DNA of 33,959 nt from Streptomyces sp. LHD-70 (GCF_031157275.1 NZ_JAVIFW010000040.1:1-33959), one strand, 5' to 3'; numbered from the stretch's first letter, positions 24,021 through 31,989 are shown. Translations and numbers: made by a program. The notes: generated by a model from the sequence alone, not told the origin.

Positions 24021-24092
24021 CGCCAACCGTCGGCATGGTGCCACGCTGACCTATCTAGAAGTTTCCTGGTCACCAAGGAGGTAAGACGACTT

Positions 24093-25289
24093 GTGAATGA
24101 GTCGACATTTACTCCCGGGGGTGGTCAACCAGGAATGCCTGCGCAGGGATCGGGTTCCGCGGGGCACGAGGCTGTCGGCTCCGTCGCCGTCCGTACCCAC
24201 GCCGACCACCAGAACCCCGAGCGCACGCACGCGACGCAGCGTCCGCAGTCGACGCTTTCAGCCCACCAGAGCATGGATGGCCATCAAGTGAACGCCATGG
24301 CCGGCGACCCAAGTGGCGAGAACCCCACACAGTTCGCCGACTACGACGAGTTGCCCCAGGGGCACTTCTACGACCCCGACGCCGAGTACGAGCCCGACCC
24401 GGAGTACGCGGCCACACTCGCTCCCGACGCTGCCCGCCAGCGCCGCGAGCGGATCGGCCCGACGGGACGCCCGCTGCCGTACTTCCCGATCCCGGGCCCG
24501 CTGACCGATCACGGCCCCGCGAAGATCATCGCGATGTGCAACCAGAAGGGCGGCGTAGGCAAGACCACGTCGACCATCAACCTGGGTGCCGCGCTCGCGG
24601 AGTACGGACGCCGGGTCCTCCTGGTCGACTTCGACCCGCAGGGCGCGCTCTCCGTCGGCCTCGGGGTGAACCCGATGGAGCTCGACCTCACCGTCTACAA
24701 CCTGCTCATGGAGCGGGGCATGGCGGCCGACGAGGTGCTCCTGAAGACCGCCGTCCCGAACATGGACCTGCTGCCGAGCAACATCGACCTCTCGGCCGCC
24801 GAGGTCCAGCTGGTCTCCGAGGTCGCGCGTGAGTCGACCCTGCAGCGGGCGCTCAAGCCGCTCATGCAGGACTACGACTACATCGTGATCGACTGCCAGC
24901 CCTCGCTCGGTCTGCTCACGGTCAACGCGCTCACCGCCGCGCACAAGGTGATCGTCCCGCTGGAGTGCGAGTTCTTCGCGCTGCGCGGTGTCGCCCTGCT
25001 GACCGAGACCATCGAGAAGGTGCAGGAACGTCTCAACCCCGACCTGGAGTTGGACGGCATCCTCGCCACGATGTACGACTCGCGCACGGTGCACAGCCGT
25101 GAGGTGCTCGCCCGCGTGGTCGAGGCCTTCGACAATCACGTCTACCACACGGTCATCGGGCGCACGGTCCGCTTCCCGGAGACCACGGTCGCCGGTGAGC
25201 CGATCACGACGTACGCCTCCAACTCCGTTGGTGCGGCCGCCTATCGCCAGCTCGCCAGGGAGGTGCTCGCCCGGTGTCACGCCGAGTGA
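24093..25289 (+). CDS. parA: ParA-family ATPase (SMC/ScpAB-linked)
   Basis: This 398-aa protein is a deviant Walker-A ATPase. KGGVGKTT lies at residues 152-159, with signature Lys152 and Lys158; LLVDFDPQGALS, YIVIDCQPSLGLLTVNAL and VPLECEFFALRGV follow. The first ~140 residues are a polar, Gly/Gln/Asp-rich extension ending in PYFPIPGPLTDHGPAKI, which may be an interaction or disordered region. GTG 24093 has a perfect SD, AAGGAGGT (24075-24082). It lies in an operon with an RHH-like gene (16-bp overlap), scpA and scpB, so this is the ScpAB-linked ParA and not the oriC ParA of parAB. The likely role is chromosome organisation or positioning. Confidence 0.95.
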   Translation: MNESTFTPGGGQPGMPAQGSGSAGHEAVGSVAVRTHADHQNPERTHATQRPQSTLSAHQSMDGHQVNAMAGDPSGENPTQFADYDELPQGHFYDPDAEYEPDPEYAATLAPDAARQRRERIGPTGRPLPYFPIPGPLTDHGPAKIIAMCNQKGGVGKTTSTINLGAALAEYGRRVLLVDFDPQGALSVGLGVNPMELDLTVYNLLMERGMAADEVLLKTAVPNMDLLPSNIDLSAAEVQLVSEVARESTLQRALKPLMQDYDYIVIDCQPSLGLLTVNALTAAHKVIVPLECEFFALRGVALLTETIEKVQERLNPDLELDGILATMYDSRTVHSREVLARVVEAFDNHVYHTVIGRTVRFPETTVAGEPITTYASNSVGAAAYRQLAREVLARCHAE

Positions 25290-25876
25290 GTCTGCCCGGG
25301 GCCGACGAACTGTTCCGTACCACCGGGGGAATGGCGCTGCAGGCGTCGTCGCCCAAGGCCGGCCGCCGCCAGACCAACGGTGAAGTGCGTGTACCCGCCC
25401 CGGCCGGCGAGAGCGACGCCGCGGCCGCGGCGGGACCGGCGTCCGACGAGGGCGCGAAGGCCGAGGCGGGAGCCCCGGCGGAGAGCGGCGAGAGCACCGA
25501 ACACACCACCGCCGAGGCCGAGTCGGGCTCCGGTGAACACCGCAGCCGCGGCGGCGAGGGCGAGAAGCCGGGCGAGCGCTCCGGGCGACAGCAGGCGGCA
25601 GCGGCGAACGGCACCGCGAGCCCGTCCGGCCGCCGCCGTGGCCGGGCCGCCGCCCGCAGGCCCAGCGGGCGCGAGCGGCACGACGAGAAGATCACGGTGT
25701 ACGTCTCCGCCGAGGAGCTGATGGACCTCGAGCACGCCCGCCTCGTGCTGCGCGGTGAGCACGGGCTCGCGGTCGACCGCGGCCGGATCGTGCGCGAGGC
25801 CGTCGCCGTCGTCCTCGCGGACCTGGAGTCCCGCGGCGAGGCGAGCATCCTCGTACGGCGCCTGCGCGGCCGCTGA
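25274..25876 (+). CDS. Disordered protein with C-terminal ribbon-helix-helix-like domain
   Basis: This 200-aa protein is usually left hypothetical. Residues 1-130 are Ala/Glu/Gly-rich and disordered, with a basic cluster GRRRGRAAARRP at ~119-130. Residues 139-188 fit a CopG/RHH fold: beta strand KITVYVS (139-145), helix A ELMDLEHARLVLR, and helix B RGRIVREAVAVVLADLE, which resembles the conserved RSEIIREA-type helix. RHH proteins bind DNA as dimers and serve as centromere-binding partners of type Ib ParA proteins. GTG 25274 overlaps parA by 16 bp and follows GGGAGGTG (25258-25265). GTG 25286 (4-bp overlap) is an alternative without an SD. The RHH call is by pattern, not by search. Confidence 0.85.
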   Translation: MSRRVSLPGADELFRTTGGMALQASSPKAGRRQTNGEVRVPAPAGESDAAAAAGPASDEGAKAEAGAPAESGESTEHTTAEAESGSGEHRSRGGEGEKPGERSGRQQAAAANGTASPSGRRRGRAAARRPSGRERHDEKITVYVSAEELMDLEHARLVLRGEHGLAVDRGRIVREAVAVVLADLESRGEASILVRRLRGR

Positions 25877-25919
25877 CGCGCCAGGTCCCCGAGTGGGAGC
25901 GCGGGGACGATAACCTGCC

Positions 25920-25939
25920 CGTTCGTACGCGTTCGTACG
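25920..25939 (+). repeat. Exact 10-bp tandem repeat upstream of scpA
   Basis: CGTTCGTACG occurs twice with no gap (25920-25929 and 25930-25939), 25 bp before the scpA ATG. Each copy contains the palindrome CGTACG. The helical phasing suits a protein that binds tandem sites. A GATAACCT segment (25909-25916) just upstream may be a -10 region. Confidence 0.7.
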
Positions 25940-25964
25940 TTCCCCGCCCGCTCCCTGGACCGCG

Positions 25965-27050
25965 ATGCCGACGACCGACGACTCCTCCGCAGCCCCCGCC
26001 GACCCGGCGCGCCCCGGCCGCCGCCGGGTGCTGGGGCGGGGGCCGGGGGTGGGTGCTTCCGCGGCGGTGCCGGAGCCGGAGGCTGTTGTTCCGGAGCTGC
26101 AGCCGGAGCCCGTTGTTCCGCAGCCTGAGCCTGAGCCTGAGCCCGCGAATGAGGCTGAGCGCGCAACTGAGCCTGAGCCCGCGAATGAGCCTGAGCCCGT
26201 CGCCGGTGAAGTCCCCGTGGAGGACGGGCGGTTCAAGGTCCGGCTCGACAACTTCGAGGGGCCGTTCGACCTGCTGCTCCAGCTGATCTCCAAGCACAAG
26301 CTGGACGTCACCGAGGTCGCGCTCTCCAAGGTCACCGACGAGTTCATGGCGCACATCCGCGCCATGGGGCCCGACTGGGACCTCGACCAGACCACCGAGT
26401 TCCTGGTCGTCGCCGCGACGCTGCTCGACCTGAAGGCCGCGCGGCTGCTGCCCGCCGCGGAGGTCGAGGACGAGGCGGACCTCGCGCTTCTGGAGGCGCG
26501 TGACCTGCTCTTCGCGCGGCTGCTTCAGTACCGCGCGTACAAACAGATCGCGGACATCTTCAACGGGCGGCTCGACGACGAGGCCCGCCGGTATCCGCGT
26601 ACGGTCGGACTCGAGCCGCAGCACGCCGAGTTGCTGCCCGAGGTGGTCATCAGCATCGGCGCCGAGGGCTTCGCCGAGCTGGCGGTCAAGGCGATGCAGC
26701 CCAAGCCCGAGCCGCAGGTGTACGTCGACCACATCCACGCGCCGCTGGTCTCCGTGCGCGAGCAGGCCGAGCTCGTCGTGGCGCGGCTGCGAGAGGTGGG
26801 GGAGGCAAGCTTCCGGGTGCTGATCGACGACGCGCCGGACACGCTGACCGTCGTCGCCCGGTTCCTGGCGCTGCTCGAGCTGTACCGGGAGAAGGCGGTC
26901 GCGATGGACCAGGAAGAGGCGCTCGGCGAGCTGACCGTGCGCTGGACCGGCGGCGCGGGGGCCGAACCGCAGGTCACCGACGAGTTCGACCGGCCACCGG
27001 AGGTCCCGGAGGAGCAGCCGGGGGAGAAGCGAGTGGAGGACGGCGCGTGA
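25965..27050 (+). CDS. scpA: Segregation and condensation protein A (kleisin)
   Basis: This 361-aa protein is the SMC kleisin ScpA. The core starts near residue 88 with RFKVRLDNFEGPFDLLLQLI, then SKHKLDVTEVALSKVTDEF and TEFLVVAATLLDLKAARLL, and the C-terminal winged helix is near RFLALLELYREKAVAMDQ. The N-terminal ~85 residues are a Pro/Glu-rich extension with a 12-residue duplication. ATG 25965 has no good SD (only CTGGA nearby), so initiation may be weak. It overlaps scpB by GTGA (27047-27050). It works with SMC and ScpB in chromosome compaction and segregation. Confidence 0.96.
   Translation: MPTTDDSSAAPADPARPGRRRVLGRGPGVGASAAVPEPEAVVPELQPEPVVPQPEPEPEPANEAERATEPEPANEPEPVAGEVPVEDGRFKVRLDNFEGPFDLLLQLISKHKLDVTEVALSKVTDEFMAHIRAMGPDWDLDQTTEFLVVAATLLDLKAARLLPAAEVEDEADLALLEARDLLFARLLQYRAYKQIADIFNGRLDDEARRYPRTVGLEPQHAELLPEVVISIGAEGFAELAVKAMQPKPEPQVYVDHIHAPLVSVREQAELVVARLREVGEASFRVLIDDAPDTLTVVARFLALLELYREKAVAMDQEEALGELTVRWTGGAGAEPQVTDEFDRPPEVPEEQPGEKRVEDGA
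26131..26189 (+). repeat. 36-nt in-frame duplication in the scpA N-terminal extension
   Basis: A 23-bp sequence at 26131-26153 recurs exactly at 26167-26189, offset by 36 nt. It encodes PEPEPANE-type acidic repeats. Codons in this stretch use more T-ending and A-ending third positions than the rest of the gene, suggesting a recent slippage-driven expansion. Confidence 0.8.
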
Positions 27051-27700
27051 GCACCGAGCGGAGCACCGAGACACCGGCCGGGCTGCTCGAGGTCGCCGAG
27101 CTCGACCTCAAGCCCGCCCTGGAGGCCGTCCTGATGGTCGTCGACGAGCCGGCCACCGAGGAGCACCTGGCCAAGGTGCTGCAGCGGCGCCCACGTGAGG
27201 TGGCGCACGCGCTGCGGGAGCTGGCCGACGAGTACGCGGTGCAGCGGCGCGGCTTCGAGCTGCGCCTGGTCGCCGGGGGCTGGCGGTTCTACACCCGGCC
27301 CGAGTACGCGGCGGCCGTGGAGGGCTTCGTCCTGGACGGGCAGCAGGCCCGGCTCACCCAGGCGGCCCTGGAGACCCTGGCCGTCGTCGCGTACCGCCAG
27401 CCGGTCAGCCGCTCCAGGGTCTCCGCCGTACGCGGAGTGAACTGTGACGGGGTCATGCGGACCCTGCTGCAGCGGGGCCTCGTGGAGGAGGCGGGCGCGG
27501 AACCCGAAACAGGTGCGATCCTGTACAGGACGACGAACTACTTCCTGGAGCGGATGGGCCTGCGCGGCCTGGACGAGCTGCCGGAGCTCGCGCCCTTCCT
27601 CCCCGAGGCGGACGCGATCGAGGGCGAGACCCAGGAAGGTGTGCCGTCGTTCGATCCGGACGCACCCGATGCGCCGGGTATCGAGGACGCAGACGACTAA
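27047..27700 (+). CDS. scpB: Segregation and condensation protein B
   Basis: This 217-aa protein is ScpB. It consists of two winged-helix domains: LKPALEAVLMVVDEPATEEH (N-terminal) and ALETLAVVAYRQPVSRSRVS leading into VRGVNCDGVMRTLLQRGLV (C-terminal), the latter being the family hallmark. It dimerises and binds ScpA in the SMC complex. The GTG start overlaps scpA (GTGA), so the subunits are translationally coupled. The acidic tail after PFLPEAD is probably disordered. The pseudouridine synthase gene follows after 10 nt. Confidence 0.96.
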   Translation: MSTERSTETPAGLLEVAELDLKPALEAVLMVVDEPATEEHLAKVLQRRPREVAHALRELADEYAVQRRGFELRLVAGGWRFYTRPEYAAAVEGFVLDGQQARLTQAALETLAVVAYRQPVSRSRVSAVRGVNCDGVMRTLLQRGLVEEAGAEPETGAILYRTTNYFLERMGLRGLDELPELAPFLPEADAIEGETQEGVPSFDPDAPDAPGIEDADD

Positions 27701-27710
27701 CGGAAATTTG

Positions 27711-28835
27711 ATGCGAAGCAGCAGCGGCAGGAACAGCAGCGGAAACAACGGCGGGAGCCGTGGTGGCAACAGCGGCGGCCGCGGCGGGAGCAGCGGTGGC
27801 CGCGGTAACTACCGCGGTGCCGGAGGCACCCGTGACGACAAGCAGGGCAGCAGCGGCCGTCCCAAGAAGCCGCGCCCGGAGGAGCGGCGTTACGACGTGG
27901 GCCCCGGCGCCACGCAGGACGGCCCCAAGTCGGGACGCGGCGGGGCGGCCCGCGGCGGCGCCAAGGGCGGCCCGAAGCGCCCGCAGGGGCAGGGGCGCCG
28001 CAGCGCGCCCGCACGCTCCCGTGAGTACGAGGCGCGCGCCGAGGAGCGCAACCGCGACCGGTACGCGGGCAAGAAGGACGTGAAGCCGCCCAAGACCTTC
28101 CCGGGCGCCGAGCAGGAGGGCGAGCGGCTGCAGAAGGTCCTCGCCCGCGCGGGCTACGGCTCGCGGCGTTCCTGCGAGGAGCTGGTCGAGCAGGCCCGCG
28201 TGGAGGTCAACGGGGAGATCGTCCTGGAGCAGGGCCTGCGCGTCGACCCCGAGAAGGACGAGATCCGCGTGGACGGGCTGACCGTGGCCACGCAGTCGTA
28301 CCAGTTCTTCTCGCTGAACAAGCCGGCCGGAGTGGTCTCCACGATGGAGGACCCGGAGGGGCGGCAGTGCCTCGGGGACTACGTCCAGAACCGCGAGACG
28401 CGGCTCTTCCACGTGGGCCGGCTCGACACCGAGACCGAGGGCGTCATCCTGCTCACCAACCACGGTGAGCTGGCGCACCGCCTGACCCACCCGAAGTACG
28501 GCGTGAAGAAGACGTATCTCGCCGCGATCGTCGGGCCCATCCCGCGCGACCTGGGCAAGCAGCTCAAGGACGGCATCCAGCTGGAGGACGGGTACGCGCG
28601 CGCGGACCACTTCCGGGTGGTCGAGCAGACCGGCAAGAACTACCTGGTCGAGGTCACGCTGCACGAGGGCCGCAAGCACATCGTGCGGCGGATGCTCGCG
28701 GAGGCCGGTTTCCCGGTGGAGAAGCTCGTGCGGGTCTCCTTCGGGCCGATCACGCTCGGCGACCAGAAGTCGGGCTGGCTGCGGCGGCTCTCCAACACGG
28801 AGGTCGGGATGCTGATGAAGGAGGTCGACCTCTAG
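27711..28835 (+). CDS. RsuA/RluB-family 16S/23S rRNA pseudouridine synthase
   Basis: This 374-aa protein has three parts. Residues 1-~130 are Arg/Gly/Ser-rich and disordered (NSGGRGGSSGGRG). An S4 RNA-binding domain begins near 137 (GERLQKVLARAGYGSRRSCE). The pseudouridine synthase domain contains GRLDTETEGVILLTNHG with catalytic Asp239, then KKTYLAAIVGP and EGRKHIVRRMLAEAG. It isomerises a uridine in rRNA; the site is not decidable, although RluB-like linkage to scpAB is common in Gram-positives. ATG 27711 follows a weak GGA (27702-27704); TTG 27708 is also in frame. The gene order scpA-scpB-pseudouridine synthase is widely conserved. Confidence 0.95.
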   Translation: MRSSSGRNSSGNNGGSRGGNSGGRGGSSGGRGNYRGAGGTRDDKQGSSGRPKKPRPEERRYDVGPGATQDGPKSGRGGAARGGAKGGPKRPQGQGRRSAPARSREYEARAEERNRDRYAGKKDVKPPKTFPGAEQEGERLQKVLARAGYGSRRSCEELVEQARVEVNGEIVLEQGLRVDPEKDEIRVDGLTVATQSYQFFSLNKPAGVVSTMEDPEGRQCLGDYVQNRETRLFHVGRLDTETEGVILLTNHGELAHRLTHPKYGVKKTYLAAIVGPIPRDLGKQLKDGIQLEDGYARADHFRVVEQTGKNYLVEVTLHEGRKHIVRRMLAEAGFPVEKLVRVSFGPITLGDQKSGWLRRLSNTEVGMLMKEVDL

Positions 28836-28903
28836 GTCGCCTCTGATCGGCCGCGGCCGGGCGTGCGCCGACTGCGGTGCGCGGTGCGCGGTGCGAAAGC
28901 CCA

Positions 28904-28940
28904 GGGCCCGGTCACGTCGTCCGACGACGTGACCGGGCCC
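28904..28940. terminator. Bidirectional hairpin terminator
   Basis: A perfect 17-bp stem (28904-28920 with 28924-28940) with a CCG loop lies between the pseudouridine synthase stop and the stop of the convergent collagen-like gene. No long T run exists on either strand. Confidence 0.85.
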
Positions 28941-28980
28941 TTCGCGTACGCTCCCGCCTGCTGGTGGGGCTGTCTCGGCT

Positions 28981-29835
28981 TTACGAGTTGAAGTTGTCCG
29001 TCTCGGGTGAGTTCAGGGGGACCCAGGGGCCGGGACAGGTGAGCGTGGCCGGGGTGCCCATGGCGTGGCTCTCGGTGCAGATGGTCTCGTAGACCTGGCC
29101 GGTCGTCGTGATGATGTCGATCTTGATGCCTGCCAGGTCCTGGTTGCCCTGGCTGTGCTCGTTGACGGACACACCGCAGGCGAAGCCGGCGTCGCCGCCG
29201 GTGGGATAGCCCGCGAGGCCGCTGAGGTCGGTCCACCGCATGGTGTGGTCCTGGTTGGGGCGGACATCGCGGATTCCGGCGAAGGTGCTGCTGTTGCTCA
29301 CGGCACCGCGCACCTCGTACACCTGCTGGTCCTGGAACCCGTCGATCTCGACGCAGGGTCCTGTGGCGCCCGTAGCCCCGGTGGGCCCTGCGGGTCCTGT
29401 CGGCCCTGCCGGTCCCGTGGGGCCTTGCGGTCCCGTCGGGCCGGGGTCGCCGCCGCCGGGGCCGGTGGGTCCTGTCGGTCCGGTCGGGCCCGGGTCGCCG
29501 TCCTCTCCGGCCGGTCCTGTCGGCCCCATGGGTCCCGTCGGTCCCGTGGGACCCGTCGGGCCCTTGCACTTGTCCGCGTGGGGGGAGCCGGTCATGGCCG
29601 GGCCGTGGTGCGGCTTCTGGCCCGGCTTGCACTTGTCCTCGGTGCCGGGTGCGGAGACCGTCCTCGCCTGATCGGTCACCTTCTGGGCCGCCGCGGCTGC
29701 CGGGCTCACCACACCGGCCGCGAGGACGAGCGCGAGCGAGGCCACCATCCCGGCCTTCGTGAAGCGCTCCCGGGCCAGCGGTCCCAGCCGTGGCGAAGTC
29801 GTACCGTACGAAGGCGTTCTGCCCTCATGGCTCAT
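28981..29835 (-). CDS. Secreted collagen-like protein with GPT triplets
   Basis: This 284-aa protein has a cytoplasmic basic N-terminus, a hydrophobic segment (~30-50, GMVASLALVLAAGVVSPAAA) ending in a probable signal-peptidase site, and a Lys/Cys linker. Residues 92-160 are a Gly-X-Y collagen region with 11 GPT triplets, interrupted around residue 127-131. A C-terminal domain (161-284) has Cys161, 220, 253 and 267, which could form two disulfides. No LPXTG sorting motif is present, so it is secreted rather than sortase-anchored. ATG 29835 follows AAGGAG (7 nt). Bacterial collagen-like proteins form triple helices and can be surface adhesins or spore-coat filaments; the role here is unknown. 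Confidence 0.9.
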   Translation of the reverse strand: MSHEGRTPSYGTTSPRLGPLARERFTKAGMVASLALVLAAGVVSPAAAAAQKVTDQARTVSAPGTEDKCKPGQKPHHGPAMTGSPHADKCKGPTGPTGPTGPMGPTGPAGEDGDPGPTGPTGPTGPGGGDPGPTGPQGPTGPAGPTGPAGPTGATGATGPCVEIDGFQDQQVYEVRGAVSNSSTFAGIRDVRPNQDHTMRWTDLSGLAGYPTGGDAGFACGVSVNEHSQGNQDLAGIKIDIITTTGQVYETICTESHAMGTPATLTCPGPWVPLNSPETDNFNS

Positions 29836-30046
29836 CGATGGCTCCTTCTGCAGTGTCAGGCCCGTGAGTGACCCGGACCGGGTAGGAGCATCGCCGTCAG
29901 CGGCACAGCGAAGGACGCAACGGGCCCGCGACGCGCCCACCAGGTGACGGTTCGGAGTATCGGTACAGCTCCGTTCGAGGACCCTGTGGCTCGCCCTCCG
30001 CGTGGAGCGGCGGCAGGTTGTTCCGGGCTGTGCCACGTTGGCGCCC
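29836..30046. promoter_or_regulatory. Divergent region between collagen-like and GT2 genes
   Basis: About 210 bp between two divergent starts. It contains the SD of the collagen-like gene and a short dyad CGGAG (29955-29959) / CTCCG (29971-29975). No confident -10/-35 pair is visible for either gene. Confidence 0.4.
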
Positions 30047-31204
30047 GTGAAACAGCAGACCCTTTGCCTGTGCATGATCGTCAAGAACGAGGCGGGCGTC
30101 ATCGAGCGCTGCCTCGAGTCCGTACGCCCCCTCGTCGATCACTGGGTGATCTCCGACACGGGCTCGACGGACGGAACCCAGGACCTGATCCGCAAGGCCC
30201 TCGACGGCATTCCGGGGGAGCTGCGCGAGGAACCCTGGGTCGACTTCGGGCACAACCGGACCAGGAACATCCAGCAGGCGCGCGGCAAGGCCGACTATCT
30301 GCTCACCCTCGACGCCGACCATGTGCTGCGCCAGGACGCCCCGCTGCCCCGGCTGACGGCGGGCTCGTACATGCTGCGCTACGACGTCCCGGGCACCCAG
30401 CACCGGTTCAAGCACCTCATGCGGGGCGACCGGCTGTGGCGGTACGAGGGCGTCACCCACGAGTACCCGTGCACCGACGGGCCCGACGACCAGGAGAACC
30501 TCGACGCCCTGGTGATCGAGGATCACGCCGACGGCGGCTGCCGCGCGGACAAGTTCGAGCGCGACGCACGTCTGCTGCGCGCGGAGCTCGCACGCGACCC
30601 GGACAACCCGCGCACCGTCTTCTACCTCGCCAACACCGAACGCGACCGGGGGCACCCGGAGGAGGCCGTCGCCCTGTACGAGCGCCGGGCCGAAATGGGC
30701 GGCTGGGCCGAGGAGGTCTACTGCTCGCTCCTGGAGGCCGGGACCCTCAGGGCGGAGCGGACCGACGACTGGCCGGGGGCGATGGACGCCTTCAGCCGGG
30801 CCTGGGAGTCACGCCCCGAACGGCTCGAAGCCTGCTACGAGTTGGCCTCGCGGCTGCGGGTCCGGGGGCGCCATCGCACCGCGTACGCTCTCCTCGCGGC
30901 CGTCGTCGGCCGAGGGGAGCCGGACGACCTGCTGTTCACCAGGTCGTGGGTGTACCGGTGGGGTCTGCTCTTCGAGTTCTCGATCTGCGCCCACTGGGTG
31001 GGTGACCACGCCGCCTCGCTCCGGGCGTGCGACCGCCTCCTCGCCCTGCCGGATCTGCCGGAGGCCATCCGGCGCCAGACGGAGATCAACCGGGAGTTCC
31101 CCGCCCGGCAGGTCGCCGCCGCGCGGCAGCCGTCGGCGGGGCGCCTGCCCAGGGCCTCCAGGGCGGGCAAGGCGGCGGGCGGCCGGAGGAGTTCGCGCGC
31201 CTGA
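30047..31204 (+). CDS. Family 2 glycosyltransferase with C-terminal TPR-like region
   Basis: This 385-aa cytosolic protein has an N-terminal GT-A domain: LCLCMIVKNEAGVIERCLES, DTGSTDGTQDLI and a DAD motif (residues 89-91, LTLDADH) for the metal-bound sugar nucleotide. The second half has helical repeats (VFYLANTERDRGHPEEAVAL, AMDAFSRAWESRPERLEAC) and the C-terminus is a basic tail. GTG 30047 starts the domain closely; an in-frame GTG at 30002 adds 15 residues of unremarkable sequence. Neither has a clear SD. Donor and acceptor are unknown. The divergent position to a GPT-collagen gene invites a link to its glycosylation (inference). Confidence 0.9.
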   Translation: MKQQTLCLCMIVKNEAGVIERCLESVRPLVDHWVISDTGSTDGTQDLIRKALDGIPGELREEPWVDFGHNRTRNIQQARGKADYLLTLDADHVLRQDAPLPRLTAGSYMLRYDVPGTQHRFKHLMRGDRLWRYEGVTHEYPCTDGPDDQENLDALVIEDHADGGCRADKFERDARLLRAELARDPDNPRTVFYLANTERDRGHPEEAVALYERRAEMGGWAEEVYCSLLEAGTLRAERTDDWPGAMDAFSRAWESRPERLEACYELASRLRVRGRHRTAYALLAAVVGRGEPDDLLFTRSWVYRWGLLFEFSICAHWVGDHAASLRACDRLLALPDLPEAIRRQTEINREFPARQVAAARQPSAGRLPRASRAGKAAGGRRSSRA

Positions 31205-31233
31205 ACCGGTTGCGCGCACCACCCCCCACCACT

Positions 31234-31256
31234 TAAGGTCAACTAGACTATTAAAG
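31234..31256 (+). promoter_or_regulatory. Imperfect dyad/promoter before the NrtR-like gene (candidate operator)
   Basis: A TTAA-rich segment contains GTC (31239-31241) and GAC (31246-31248) as a dyad flanked by AAG and ATT. A TAGACT hexamer (31244-31249) within it may be the -10. It lies immediately before an AGGGGGG SD. Position and form suit an autoregulatory operator for the Nudix regulator, but the motif is inferred, not matched to a database. Confidence 0.5.
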
Positions 31257-31266
31257 GGGGGTGTCC

Positions 31267-31989
31267 ATGCAGGGCTACGACAAGTACGCCTACGAACCGT
31301 TCGCCGTCACCGTCGACCTGGCCGTCTTCACCATCCGCGAAGGCCGCCTGCACGCGCTCCTCGTCGAGCGCGGCGAGCAGCCGTACGCGGGACGCAGAGC
31401 GCTGCCGGGCGGATTCGTGCAGCCCGACGAGGCGGCCGAGACCGCGGCCCGGCGTGAACTCGCCGAGGAGACCGGCCTGTCGGACGTCGCCGGGCTGCAC
31501 CTGGAGCAGCTGCGCACCTACAGCGAACCGGACCGCGACCCGCGCATGCGCGTCGTCTCCGTCGCCTTCACGGCGCTCGTCCCGGACGCGCCCGAGGCGC
31601 AGGCGGGCAGCGACGCGGCCCGGGCCGACTGGCTGCCGTACGGCGAGCACCGGCCGTCCTACGCGCCGCTCGCCTTCGACCACGACCGGATCCTCGCCGA
31701 CGCCCACGAACGCGTCGGCGCCAAGCTGGAGTACACCGGCCTCGCCACCGCCTTCTGCCCGCCCGAGTTCACGCTCGGAGAACTGCGGCAGGTCTACCAG
31801 GCCGTGTGGGGCGCCGAGTTGGACCCCGCGAACTTCCGGCGGAAGGTGCTCGCCACGCCCGGACTCGTCGAGGCCGTGCCCGGGGCCGCCCGGCTGACCG
31901 GCGGTCGAGGCAAGCCCGCCGCCCTGTACCGCGCGGGCGACGCCACCGCCCTGCACCCACCGCTGCTGCGACCGGAAGGACGACCCTGA
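31267..31989 (+). CDS. NrtR-like Nudix transcriptional regulator/hydrolase
   Basis: This 240-aa protein has an N-terminal Nudix domain with an intact box (G49-x5-E55-x7-R63-E64-L-x-E67-E68-T-G70-L) and a C-terminal winged helix (~150-225: LATAFCPPEFTLGELRQVYQ, NFRRKVLATPGLVE) typical of NrtR. NrtR proteins sense ADP-ribose or NAD-related metabolites and repress NAD-metabolism genes; an intact box means hydrolysis may also occur. ATG 31267 has AGGGGGG (31255-31261) as SD; GTG 31261 is in frame but overlaps it. The stop overlaps the next ATG (TGATG), so the operon is tightly coupled. Confidence 0.92.
   Translation: MQGYDKYAYEPFAVTVDLAVFTIREGRLHALLVERGEQPYAGRRALPGGFVQPDEAAETAARRELAEETGLSDVAGLHLEQLRTYSEPDRDPRMRVVSVAFTALVPDAPEAQAGSDAARADWLPYGEHRPSYAPLAFDHDRILADAHERVGAKLEYTGLATAFCPPEFTLGELRQVYQAVWGAELDPANFRRKVLATPGLVEAVPGAARLTGGRGKPAALYRAGDATALHPPLLRPEGRP

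Noticed and set aside
29065..29871. Long + strand open frame opposite the collagen-like gene
   Set aside because: It arises from the Gly-Pro-Thr codon repeat read in antisense; no RBS or domain.
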